A DNA stretch of 64,000 bases, from NCBI GenBank assembly GCA_017526785.1, contig JAFXQV010000007.1, positions 1 through 64,000 on the forward strand, given 5' to 3'. The notes under the pieces are model-generated. The model was not told where the DNA came from, did no database searches, and saw only the letters and a program-made list of their open reading frames with translations. Positions within the stretch are counted from its first letter, which is position 1. Each line of letters opens with the position of its first letter. Below, in pieces: positions 40,915-49,416 of the stretch. A program made the translations under genes and the position numbers. The DNA is from Oscillibacter sp. GTDB lineage: Bacteria; Bacillota; Clostridia; Oscillospirales; Oscillospiraceae.

Positions 40915-43900
40915 TTAGCCCTCCTCTTCTCCAGAGAAGCCAAATAGAGCTTTCAAGGCCTCCACTAAGACTTCTCCCGCCTGTTTCAAGGTCTCCTCCG
41001 GGTCGGGTTCCGCCTCCTGCTCCTCTTGCCCGTCCTGCAATTGCCATTCTTCGTCTTCGGGGTCAACCGGGTAAATTTTTCCGTCCTCCCCGATACGCGT
41101 ATGCGGTTCGAGCGTGATTCCGTTGTCCGGCGTATAGCGCAAGTCCGCGCCGCCGTACAGGGACGAGTCGGCGTCCGGGTCTTTTTCCGCGCCGCCGCTG
41201 TCCGTGCTTGCGCCGCCTCCCGACGCGCCGCCGCTGTCCGTGCTTGCGCCGCCTCCCGACGCGCCGCCGCTGTCCGTACTTGTGCCGCCTCCCGACGCGC
41301 CGCCGCTACCCGTGCTTGTGCCGCCTCCCGACGCGCCGCCGTTTGTTCCCGTGTCAATTCCCGCCGGAACGTCCAGAACCGGCGGCAAAACTTCCGCCTC
41401 GAACAGCGGTTCAAACGCGTCCGCGTTCCAGTCGTAAGTGCGGGAAACCCATCCGCCCGTGAGCGCGTTTAAGGCGTTCGCCTGACGCGAAAACGTCGAA
41501 AGCGCCGATGTCACCGCGCTTTTGGCGTCGGACTGCGCCGACAGCGCGTCACTCCATGCCGCCTTGCTTCCGGTTCCTATGGAATAATCCTGCGCGGCGG
41601 CCTGCGCGTTTTTCGCGGCCTCCTCGTACTGCTGTAACGCCGCCTGCGCGCCGTTGTAGGCCGCCTGCAAATCTACTAACGCGGTCTTGGTCTGTGCCTC
41701 CGCCTCCGCCTCGTCCTTCCCGGTCGTCTGCGCGTAGGCGGCGGCGGTCAAGGCCACGCGGCTTACGTCCGCCTCGCCGGGGTTGAAGAATACCGACATC
41801 GACGGCACGTCCAGCGACGACATGTCCACGCCGGCCGGAGTGCGTAACTCCGCCTTCTTTTTCTCCGCTTTGCAGAGTTCCACGGCGTCCGAAAGCGCGG
41901 CTTTCTTGTCCCTCAGCGCGGCGACGGAGTTCTCGTCGCCCGTACCCATGGAAAGCGCGGTCTCCGCTTCCGACAAAAGCGCGTCCGTGCGGGCTAAATT
42001 CTCCTCAAAAGCCGCCTGCCGCTCGGCCTGTTCCCACCACGCGAAAAGCGCGTCCGTGAGTTCCACGGCCTCGGCCGCCGTCGCGCAAGCCGCCACGGCG
42101 TCGCCCGGACTGCCAGAGCCGTACTCCGGCCGTACGGAAACCCCTGTCACGCCCGCGCCAGTGTCCATCTCGTCAATGGACGCCAGAAACATATCCATTT
42201 CCGTCTGTGCCGCCCCGCCGCCGGACGCCTCCCCGGCACCGTTCCCGGACGCGGTTCCGGCGTCCCCGGCACCATTGCCGGACGCGGTTCCGGCGTCTCC
42301 GGTAGTGTTGCCGGACGCGGTTCCGGCGTCCCCGGTACCGTTCCCGGCACCGTTGCCGGACGCGGTTCCGGTACCGCTCCCGGACGCGTCGTCGCCGACG
42401 CGTTCCCATATGATTGCGCTTGCCGCGTTGTTGCGGTACAGAATCATGGCGCGACTGCCCGCCAAGAGCGTTATACGGGCGTCGTAGCGCCCCGCCGACA
42501 GGCTCGCGCCCGGCGGCGGCGACAGTGACACGGATTCCTCCCGCCAAACGACGCTTTCCGCTTCCGCTTCCGTCTGCGCCTGCGCATTGCCCAGCGTCAC
42601 GCGGGAGGCGTCCGGGAGAAGCCGCGCCCAGCCGTCGTCCGGTCTGGACAGGTACGCCGCCAGAACCCGCGATTCCTGACTCTCCGTCCGGTAACTGCAC
42701 AGCACGCGCAAGCCCAGCGCGGCGTTTTCAATCAAGAATCCCGTGCTTCCGCCCGGGACGCTTTTCGGTTCGGCCTGCGCCATAGCGGCGCGCAAGTCGT
42801 CCGGGGACAGCGACACCAGCCAGTCACCGTCCAGCGTGCCGCCGGAAAACTGCCCCTGATAAATCTGCTTCCCGGCCTTGTTGTAGAGCGACCCGAAGCC
42901 CGACGGCGCGTCGGCGTCCCACTCGCCCTCGTAGTACAAATGTCCGTCGCGAACCCAGCGGACAACGCCCGTCGGCACGCCGTCCTGAAATTCGGCGTCC
43001 AAATGCTCGCCGTCGGCGATGTAGAGGGAGCCGTTGCCGTTGTACTTTCCCTCCGAAAAGGAACCCGTATAGCGAATCGACCCGTTTTCGCTGTACTCCG
43101 TGCCGCTCCCCTCGAAGATTCCCGCCGCGAATCCGCCGCGGTAAAACGCGGTGCCGTCGGGGTAATAGGAGACGCCCTGCCCGTGCGGTAGTCCCTCATG
43201 GAAGCTGCCCGCGTAAAACAGGACTTTTTCCACGTATCGCCTGCCCTCGCCCTCCGGCACCCCGGCGGCAAACTGCCCCTCGTAACTGAGAAAATCGTCG
43301 CTGTAGAGCTTGCCGGAACCGTTGTAAAGTCCCTTGTCAAACTGCCCCTCGTAAATCCGGGTGCCGCCCTTTCCGTACAAAGTCCCGCTTCCCTGATACG
43401 CGCCCTCCCCGAATTCCCCTTGGTAGACCATCATGCCCCGCTCGTAGGCGATACCGCGCCCGGAGCGTACGCCGTCCTGAAACTCTCCCTCGTAGCTCAG
43501 CAGGCCTTTGGCGTCGTACTCGCGCCCGGTACCCCCCAGCACGCCCCTTGTCAGACGCCCCGCGTACATGGGGACGGTCTTTTTCTTGTCGGCGTAGACA
43601 ATCACGCGCCCCGACCAAGTCTCTATCCGCGTGTCCTCGACGAAAAACCGCGCCGTCAGGAACCGCCCCAGAATGAACGGCCACGCCACGAAGTACACGA
43701 ACATCCCGAACAGCACCAGCGCGAGCAGTACGCGGATAATCAGCGCCTTGGAAATCAGAAGCCGCCCGACTTCCACGTAGTCTTCCCGTTTCGTGGGTCT
43801 CTGCGCGGCGGAGACGACCGACTGCACGGAAGAAGTCGCGGTTTTGGAGACGCTTTGGGAGAAGTTGCCCAGTCTCCGGAGTTTCGTCGTCACGCCCACC

Positions 43901-43989
43901 GTTTTGCGCGAGACGTAGGCGCGGATTGTGCGCCCAAACACCCCGACAGAGCGGGAAAGCTGTGTCAATAAGAACCGCAACAAGGCCAT
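40915..43989 (-). CDS. Transmembrane MORN-repeat protein of the eCIS operon
   Basis: The 1024-aa protein has a basic amphipathic N-terminus (about 1-75), one strong membrane segment (about 82-108) and about eleven MORN repeats (about 141-385), such as SYEGEFQDGVRSGRGIAY and IYEGQFDKGLYNGSGKLY. A beta-rich region follows (about 400-575), then a TASGNGAGDAG repeat linker (about 580-635), a long helical coiled-coil region (about 640-860), a GGASGGGTSTDS repeat linker (about 880-935) and a short acidic tail. MORN repeats bind membranes or form elongated scaffolds. Inside an eCIS operon such a protein could anchor or gate the particle at the membrane. No known eCIS component with this layout comes to mind. 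A tape-measure role for the helical part is an alternative. Confidence 0.8.
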   Translation of the reverse strand: MALLRFLLTQLSRSVGVFGRTIRAYVSRKTVGVTTKLRRLGNFSQSVSKTATSSVQSVVSAAQRPTKREDYVEVGRLLISKALIIRVLLALVLFGMFVYFVAWPFILGRFLTARFFVEDTRIETWSGRVIVYADKKKTVPMYAGRLTRGVLGGTGREYDAKGLLSYEGEFQDGVRSGRGIAYERGMMVYQGEFGEGAYQGSGTLYGKGGTRIYEGQFDKGLYNGSGKLYSDDFLSYEGQFAAGVPEGEGRRYVEKVLFYAGSFHEGLPHGQGVSYYPDGTAFYRGGFAAGIFEGSGTEYSENGSIRYTGSFSEGKYNGNGSLYIADGEHLDAEFQDGVPTGVVRWVRDGHLYYEGEWDADAPSGFGSLYNKAGKQIYQGQFSGGTLDGDWLVSLSPDDLRAAMAQAEPKSVPGGSTGFLIENAALGLRVLCSYRTESQESRVLAAYLSRPDDGWARLLPDASRVTLGNAQAQTEAEAESVVWREESVSLSPPPGASLSAGRYDARITLLAGSRAMILYRNNAASAIIWERVGDDASGSGTGTASGNGAGNGTGDAGTASGNTTGDAGTASGNGAGDAGTASGNGAGEASGGGAAQTEMDMFLASIDEMDTGAGVTGVSVRPEYGSGSPGDAVAACATAAEAVELTDALFAWWEQAERQAAFEENLARTDALLSEAETALSMGTGDENSVAALRDKKAALSDAVELCKAEKKKAELRTPAGVDMSSLDVPSMSVFFNPGEADVSRVALTAAAYAQTTGKDEAEAEAQTKTALVDLQAAYNGAQAALQQYEEAAKNAQAAAQDYSIGTGSKAAWSDALSAQSDAKSAVTSALSTFSRQANALNALTGGWVSRTYDWNADAFEPLFEAEVLPPVLDVPAGIDTGTNGGASGGGTSTGSGGASGGGTSTDSGGASGGGASTDSGGASGGGASTDSGGAEKDPDADSSLYGGADLRYTPDNGITLEPHTRIGEDGKIYPVDPEDEEWQLQDGQEEQEAEPDPEETLKQAGEVLVEALKALFGFSGEEEG
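41200..41340 (-). repeat. Gly/Ser-linker tandem repeats in the MORN protein gene
   Basis: About four copies of a 36-bp unit encode GGASGGGTSTDS or GGASGGGASTDS. A second set of about 33-bp units (TASGNGAGDAG) lies at about 42225-42345. Both are flexible linkers between domains. Confidence 0.8.
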
Positions 43990-44007
43990 AACCCCCTTAT
44001 GAGCGCG

Positions 44008-44295
44008 TTAAAGGCGGAGAAGTTTCCTTTTCATCAGAGCCAGAATCAGAAGCAGGAGCAGGACGCCCGCCACGGCGTACAGTGCCGCTCTCCGCGCCAG
44101 ACGGCGGTAGTACCCCTCGGGAACCCGGTAAGGCTGTAGCGGCGAGAGGCGCACATAGCCGTCCGGGTATGTATGGGTCTCCACGGGGGGAAGCGCGTCC
44201 GGCGGCACCGGGTGTCCGTGGCGGAAAGTCTCCCCCGCCTGCTCCACAAGGGAACGCGGCGCACCCTCCCGCAGTATCGTTGAAACAGGTTCCAC
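44008..44295 (-). CDS. Small tail-anchored membrane protein (unknown)
   Basis: The 95-aa protein starts at GTG 44295 with AGGAG 9 bp upstream. The N-terminal 65 residues are soluble and Pro-rich, and the last 25 (AALYAVAGVLLLLLILALMKRKLL) form one membrane helix with a basic end. It lies between the cyclase-like receptor and the MORN protein, with gaps of 4 and 18 bp. I know no family for it. It may link those two membrane proteins. Confidence 0.6.
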   Translation of the reverse strand: MEPVSTILREGAPRSLVEQAGETFRHGHPVPPDALPPVETHTYPDGYVRLSPLQPYRVPEGYYRRLARRAALYAVAGVLLLLLILALMKRKLLRL

Positions 44296-44299
44296 GGCG

Positions 44300-46855
44300 T
44301 CACAGCTCCTTTCCCGGGATGAGCGCGCACGGCGTGGCGGGGTTCGCTTCCATGCGGTCTACCAGATACAGATAATAGCGGACAGCGCCGTCTTTGGGGT
44401 AGTCGTGCGCCAGTTCCAAGAAAATGTGTTTGGCCTCGGCGCGGTCGCCGCTGTAGAGCGCAAACAGGCCTTGTGAGAAGCGCTTCACGGTCGCCGCCTT
44501 GCCCTTGCGGACGCCGTACTCGTCGGCGTCGAAGATTTCATAGACGCGCTGGGGGGTCTCGCCGGACGCCTTGCCCAGATAGCGGGAACCGTAGCCTTTC
44601 GCGCCGCCCGCTATGGCCTCCGTGCAGAGGATTCCGGCCTCCAACTGTTCGGCAAGCCGTATCAGCGTCCGCACCGTCGAAAAGCTGGAGGAAATCGTCG
44701 TCGGCTCCATTTGCTCGCTGTCGCCGACAATGCCAATCATCACGTTTCCCACGTCCAGCGCAATACGAAACGTGACTTCCGGCAAATCCCGCTCCACGCG
44801 GGCGGCGTTCAGGGAAATGACCTCCTGCGCCATGGACACGGCCGCGCTGACGAGTTCGGCGCTGTCGCGCTTCATGACCACCTCGTAGCCGTCGTGGGCG
44901 AAGTTGAAGACAGTCCCCTCGCGCTGTTCGGCGACGGACGCCGTACGCTCAATCACTTCGTTGATGCTGTTGAAGAGTACCCTGTTGTCGGCCGAGCCGG
45001 AGTACATGTAATCCGGGAACGCAAAGCGAACCTTCATCACGAACATACGCCCGGAAGTGAACGTGTTTTTGTCCACGTCCTCAATGGTTCGCTTGCCCAG
45101 CAGGTTCAGCACCCGCTCCGGCACGAAACGCCGATAAGCGCGCTCCACGTTTTCCCGTTCCTGCATTTGCTTCCGGATGGATTCCGAAAGCCCCGAAAGG
45201 GTGCTTGCCATGCTCTGTAACTCGTCCCCGGTGCGCAGTTTGATAGCGTCGCCGCCCGCGCTGACTTTCTCCACCTTTTCGGCCAGCAGCCGGACATCCC
45301 GGTTAATGCGAACCAGAATCAGAATGGCGACCGCCGCCAAAAGCACCAGACTGCAGAACAAGCTCTTTGCCGGAAGTTGCTGACTCGCGGAACGGTTCGT
45401 GGTCACAAAGATGGCCCAGTCATCTTGGGCTAAGCTGTAGCGGAACAGTTTCCCCTCCTGCGAGCAGTCGGAACCGCGCCGGACGGCGCGTCCGGCCATA
45501 TGCACGTCAAACGCCGCCGACAATTCGGCGCGGCTCCCGTTCGGGAGGTACCACCCGCCCGCCGTCAGACGCGCCACAAGCGCCGTCACGTTCCCGCGCT
45601 CCTCCGAGGCGAGAACCTGCGACACGTCATCGCACAGATACGGGTCGTTGAGAGACCGCCCGCGCAAGGCCAGACGCACCACCGCCTCCATCGTGTTCCG
45701 GTTGGACTCTACGCCGAGCCGTTCTTCCGTGGGGCGAACCGCCGTATACTCCAGAATCAGAAGCGCCGCCAGCGTCATGGCGACCATGACAGCCCCCCAA
45801 TAGAAGGCCAGCGCGGTTTGGCTCTGCGCGAGCGCGTACCAGACGAGCAGAACCACGCCAAGCGCCGTTACGGCGTAAACCGCGAGAAGCCCGGCGCAGG
45901 CCGCCCGGCCGGGGTAAAGAATGTCTTTCAGTTCCCGGCTTCCGTCCTCCCCGGCGACGACCAGCGTTTTCCCGTCCAGCAGGAGCAGGATTTCCCCCGT
46001 GATTCCAATCGACAAGTCCGTGACGCTGTGTCCTTTCACGATGTCGGCGAGGTCTAAGAGCTGTCTGGCCTCCGTGCCGGCGAGGTCGCTGTACCAGACG
46101 GTCAGGTTGGACGCGTCCACGAAGTACAGGCCGACGTTGCGCCGCGTCAGACGCGTGACGAGCTGTCCGCGTGAGGCCGCGGGGGTTTCGTGTCCGTTGA
46201 TGAGCAGCAGGCCGTTTCCGCCCACGGCTAACGCGCCGTCGGGCAGTACCGCCCCGGAAAAGGCCTCCCCCGACAGCAGGTCAAGGTTTGTCGCCGGGAG
46301 TTCGTTTTCCTTCAGGCCGCCGGAGCGCGCCGGGCAGGAATAACTCTGTAAGACGCCCTTTTTCAAAAACGCGATAGAAATCCGGTCTCCGTCCTGAGAA
46401 ATGCCCAAAATCTGGGTGCCGCTTCTGCGCTGGTCGTACGTGAGGCCTATGCAGGATTCCCGGAACAGCGCCTCGGCCTCCCCGGCCTCCGGCAGACGGT
46501 AAAAAGACAAAAAGTGGGCGTTCAGGTCGTAGACCGCCGCAAAGAGCAAGTCCTTCTGGAAGCAGTAGAGCGCGGCGACGGTGCCGCCGTCCTGATTCGG
46601 GAGTTTCACGGAACGTTCCCCTAACTTTTCGCCCTGCGGGGTGAAGCAAACCAAGCGCAGTGTGTCGCCATCGAGCGTGGCCGCCGCAGAGGTGTCGCCC
46701 GCCCCGGCGGATACCGCCTCGTAACGGGTATCGTCCCAGCCGTCGCGGATGACGGAGGACAGGGAGAGAAAGCGCTTCTCCCCCAGCAGAAACATGGCGC
46801 ACCCCGTCAGCAAAAGCAACGCCAGCAGAAACAGCAATTTTCGGAAAACGCTCAT
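44300..46855 (-). CDS. Multi-pass receptor with HAMP and degenerate class III adenylate cyclase domain
   Basis: The 851-aa protein starts at ATG 46855 after GGGAGG. It has an N-terminal helix (about 5-25), a long extracytoplasmic beta-rich, propeller-like domain (about 30-310), two helices (about 315-370), a second sensor domain (about 375-490), a further helix (about 497-516), a HAMP-like segment and a cyclase-like domain (about 600-775). A TPR-like tail with GLFALYSGDRAEAKHIFLEL follows, as in many class III cyclases. The first metal Asp motif (F-x-D-I-x-G-F) reads RFAFPDYMYSG, and the VNxAARLE helix reads STVRTLIRLAEQL, without the transition-state Asn. Cyclase activity is therefore doubtful, and it may bind nucleotide as a sensor. 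Confidence 0.8.
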   Translation of the reverse strand: MSVFRKLLFLLALLLLTGCAMFLLGEKRFLSLSSVIRDGWDDTRYEAVSAGAGDTSAAATLDGDTLRLVCFTPQGEKLGERSVKLPNQDGGTVAALYCFQKDLLFAAVYDLNAHFLSFYRLPEAGEAEALFRESCIGLTYDQRRSGTQILGISQDGDRISIAFLKKGVLQSYSCPARSGGLKENELPATNLDLLSGEAFSGAVLPDGALAVGGNGLLLINGHETPAASRGQLVTRLTRRNVGLYFVDASNLTVWYSDLAGTEARQLLDLADIVKGHSVTDLSIGITGEILLLLDGKTLVVAGEDGSRELKDILYPGRAACAGLLAVYAVTALGVVLLVWYALAQSQTALAFYWGAVMVAMTLAALLILEYTAVRPTEERLGVESNRNTMEAVVRLALRGRSLNDPYLCDDVSQVLASEERGNVTALVARLTAGGWYLPNGSRAELSAAFDVHMAGRAVRRGSDCSQEGKLFRYSLAQDDWAIFVTTNRSASQQLPAKSLFCSLVLLAAVAILILVRINRDVRLLAEKVEKVSAGGDAIKLRTGDELQSMASTLSGLSESIRKQMQERENVERAYRRFVPERVLNLLGKRTIEDVDKNTFTSGRMFVMKVRFAFPDYMYSGSADNRVLFNSINEVIERTASVAEQREGTVFNFAHDGYEVVMKRDSAELVSAAVSMAQEVISLNAARVERDLPEVTFRIALDVGNVMIGIVGDSEQMEPTTISSSFSTVRTLIRLAEQLEAGILCTEAIAGGAKGYGSRYLGKASGETPQRVYEIFDADEYGVRKGKAATVKRFSQGLFALYSGDRAEAKHIFLELAHDYPKDGAVRYYLYLVDRMEANPATPCALIPGKEL

Positions 46856-46873
46856 ACTTGAATCCTCCCGCCC

Positions 46874-47602
46874 TTACCGCTTGAAGCGTATGCGCCCAAG
46901 GCCGCGTCTCAACAGGGACAGTCCCCGGTTCACCGGGTTGGACGCGTCAAAGGCTTCCCGTTCCTTCGCTATCGCCTCGCGCGTCCCGCGCCACGCCGAG
47001 TAGAGGGTGACAATCGACGCGAATTCGCCCCGCTCCAGACGTTCCAGAAACGCGCTCTCCACTTTCCCGGAGGAAAGTTTCCGGGGCAAAATTTTCTGAA
47101 TCTGGTCGCAGGCCAGCAGTACCAGTTCCCGCGCGTTCATGGGTTCCATCGGCAGAATCATGCAGCGGGAGGCCACGGTCTTTTTGTCCGTGTCGAAGAG
47201 CAGGTTTTCCGACAGCATGGCGGCGCAGGCGACCTCCGCCGGAAGCGCCGACAGCGACAGGGCGTGGTGCAGTACCATTTCCGCGTAGTCCATGCGCTCC
47301 CGCCAGCCCCAGCCATCCCCGAAGAAAAATATGCTGTCAATGTCGACGCCTTTGCAGTCGTCAAAGACGACCGCCAGCGTGTCGCCATCCAAGAACATCC
47401 CTCGGAACGCCGGGCAGTCCTCCGCGCGGATTCCCGCGCAGATTTTCCCGTAGCGGTGCAAAAGCTCCCCTTCGTACAGGTTCAACAGGCGTACGGGGGT
47501 TTCCCGCTCCTGAATGTCGGCGGCCTCCACCAGCGCGTAATTCCGTTGCGCCCGGAGAACCCGCGCCACCTTGTAACGCTCCCGAATGAGCATGGATTCC
47601 AC
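46874..47602 (-). CDS. Possible pseudokinase-like eCIS-associated protein
   Basis: The 242-aa protein starts at GTG 47602 with AAAGGAGG 7 bp upstream. The N-terminus (RERYKVARVLRAQRNYALVEAAD) has the rhythm of a protein-kinase glycine loop but lacks the glycines. The usual VAIK Lys, HRD and DFG motifs are absent. An internal stretch with LPAEVACAAMLSENLLFD resembles the region near a kinase catalytic loop without catalytic residues. It has a basic tail and no membrane helix. The kinase relation is weak. The gene sits directly before the cyclase-like receptor, so a signalling-partner role is inferred. Confidence 0.45.
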   Translation of the reverse strand: MESMLIRERYKVARVLRAQRNYALVEAADIQERETPVRLLNLYEGELLHRYGKICAGIRAEDCPAFRGMFLDGDTLAVVFDDCKGVDIDSIFFFGDGWGWRERMDYAEMVLHHALSLSALPAEVACAAMLSENLLFDTDKKTVASRCMILPMEPMNARELVLLACDQIQKILPRKLSSGKVESAFLERLERGEFASIVTLYSAWRGTREAIAKEREAFDASNPVNRGLSLLRRGLGRIRFKR

Positions 47603-47634
47603 AACGCCGCCTCCTTTTACTTACGCCCCCGGCC

Positions 47635-49416
47635 TCACTCCACAATCACGAACGCGCTCGCCAAGACGCTTTCATCCGTGCCGGAGACCGCGACGACTTC
47701 GTATGTCCCCGCCTGCTCCGGCGCCTGATAGAGGCCGTTCCGGTCAATCGCGCCGCCGTTCTCCTCTTTCACAGACCAGATAACGGTCTTGTCCTCCGTG
47801 CCGGAGACCTCCGCCTGAAAGTGCAGGCGTCCCCGGCGGCTGACCCGCGCAAATTCCGGCGTCACGGAAAGGCTGACCTGCCGCCCCTGTAACAACCGGC
47901 TGGTGTCGCGTTCCGGCTTCTGGGCGAAGTAGTGCACGGTCAGCCGGTTTCCCTCCACCATGTCATGCAGCCATAAGCCGATACGCATGGTTCCCCGGCC
48001 GGGGTACACGAGCGCCGCCGCCTCCACCCACGGCGGCACGGCGGGCGCGTTTTTGCCCTTAAACACCTCGCTGTTTCCGAAATACAACGCGGTTTCGTTG
48101 TCGGCCTTCTTGTCGGCGAACTCAATGCTCAGGCGGACATCCACCGCGCCGGAGCCGAGACCGTGCGGGATTTCCTCGGAGAACACGCGGCTGTTGACGC
48201 GAAGCCCGCCCGGCATGGTCAAGTCCACGGTTCCATGGGACACCGCGAAATCGTACTGCTCCGGGGACGGAATCCCGAAATCAAGGTGCAGCGCCCCCGC
48301 CGACGGCTGGAAACTCGACTTGATATCCGGCTTCTGCCAGTATTCCAGACTGCGCACAGACGTTGTCACCGTTTGCAGGCCACTGCCTTGTGGGGCGGCC
48401 TCCTCCCGCCGGATGCGCTGGCCGAACGGGAGATTGGTTACGGACGAAAGAAAGACGCTTCCGGCGGAACGAATCAGTTCCAGTTTCGCCAGATAAATCG
48501 GGATGTCCTGCCCTAACAGGTGTTTTTCGAGACTGTCCGTCAGGGTCTGGCGCTGTTCCAACTGGGCGCGGTTCCGGCACAGACGGCACCGCGCCTCCAC
48601 ATCCACGTAGTTCTTGTAGTGGTGGCTGCCCACTTCCAAATCCAGCTCCGCGCCGCTGGCGAACAGCGGACTGTCGATATCGCTTAACTGCCGCGCTTTC
48701 AGGCGGAACTTCGCGGGGTAGACGCGGCGCTTCTCCTCCGGGCTTTCCCGGTATTCGAGCTTCACCTGTCCGTCCTCGCTGTCGGTAAAGGTACCCTCGC
48801 CCGTCAGCTTGAAGCGGACGGGCGGCGTCCGCTCGTTCTTGATGACCAAGACTTCCGCCGTGAACTCCTCCCCGGCGCATATGGCCTCCGGCACCGTGAG
48901 AATCAGTGTCAGTTCCTTGCTTTCGTAGAGCGTGCAGACGTTGGAACCTCCCTGCGCCTCCAGCAGTCCGCGAAATTCGGGAGCCTGCGCGGTCAGTGTC
49001 AGTTGGAAGCCCTCCCGCGTCATGTTAAACTGCTCCTGTTCGCCGGGATTCGCGCCCACGGCGTTGACGGGTTCCATGTCCGTTTCGTCGTAACTCAGGC
49101 ACAAGTACGCGCTCTCGGCGTCGGAAAGCGTCTCGTGGCCTTTGAGCATGGGGAGTTTGCGCAGAAGCGGCTCCTCAATGACAATCATGCGCCCCTGATA
49201 GTCCAGCGCCAAGCCGCTTTCGATTAACAGCGTGGAGTCGTCGCTGGCGCTGACGCCCAGCCCGCACACCACGCCCGCCCCCAAAGACAGGCGGTTTAAG
49301 AGCTGTGACTTCCGCCGGGAGTAGTTCTGCTCCACCTCAAAGTCCCGAACCGTGAGCAGTTTCCCGTAGAAGTAGCGGTTTCGTTCGATGGGGAAAAAGT
49401 CTTTATTATCAGCCAT
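47635..49416 (-). CDS. Large beta-rich baseplate/adhesion-type protein with C-terminal Ig-like domain
   Basis: The 593-aa protein starts at ATG 49416 and overlaps the upstream gene by 8 bp. The N-terminus (FFPIERNRYFYGKLLTVRDF, then GAGVVCGLGVSAS) is a pattern I recall from uncharacterised proteins encoded in eCIS-like clusters. The middle is beta-rich with Cys pair CRLCRN. The end (about 510-593) has a BIG2-like Ig fold: SVTPEFARVSRRGRLHFQAEV, YQAPEQAGTYEVVAVSGTD. It could be the fibre or receptor-binding part, since no typical tail fibre is seen in the window. That role is inference. Confidence 0.6.
   Translation of the reverse strand: MADNKDFFPIERNRYFYGKLLTVRDFEVEQNYSRRKSQLLNRLSLGAGVVCGLGVSASDDSTLLIESGLALDYQGRMIVIEEPLLRKLPMLKGHETLSDAESAYLCLSYDETDMEPVNAVGANPGEQEQFNMTREGFQLTLTAQAPEFRGLLEAQGGSNVCTLYESKELTLILTVPEAICAGEEFTAEVLVIKNERTPPVRFKLTGEGTFTDSEDGQVKLEYRESPEEKRRVYPAKFRLKARQLSDIDSPLFASGAELDLEVGSHHYKNYVDVEARCRLCRNRAQLEQRQTLTDSLEKHLLGQDIPIYLAKLELIRSAGSVFLSSVTNLPFGQRIRREEAAPQGSGLQTVTTSVRSLEYWQKPDIKSSFQPSAGALHLDFGIPSPEQYDFAVSHGTVDLTMPGGLRVNSRVFSEEIPHGLGSGAVDVRLSIEFADKKADNETALYFGNSEVFKGKNAPAVPPWVEAAALVYPGRGTMRIGLWLHDMVEGNRLTVHYFAQKPERDTSRLLQGRQVSLSVTPEFARVSRRGRLHFQAEVSGTEDKTVIWSVKEENGGAIDRNGLYQAPEQAGTYEVVAVSGTDESVLASAFVIVE

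Noticed and set aside
44300..46855. Active adenylate cyclase
   Set aside because: The first metal-binding motif and the transition-state Asn are replaced, so only a cyclase-like fold can be supported.
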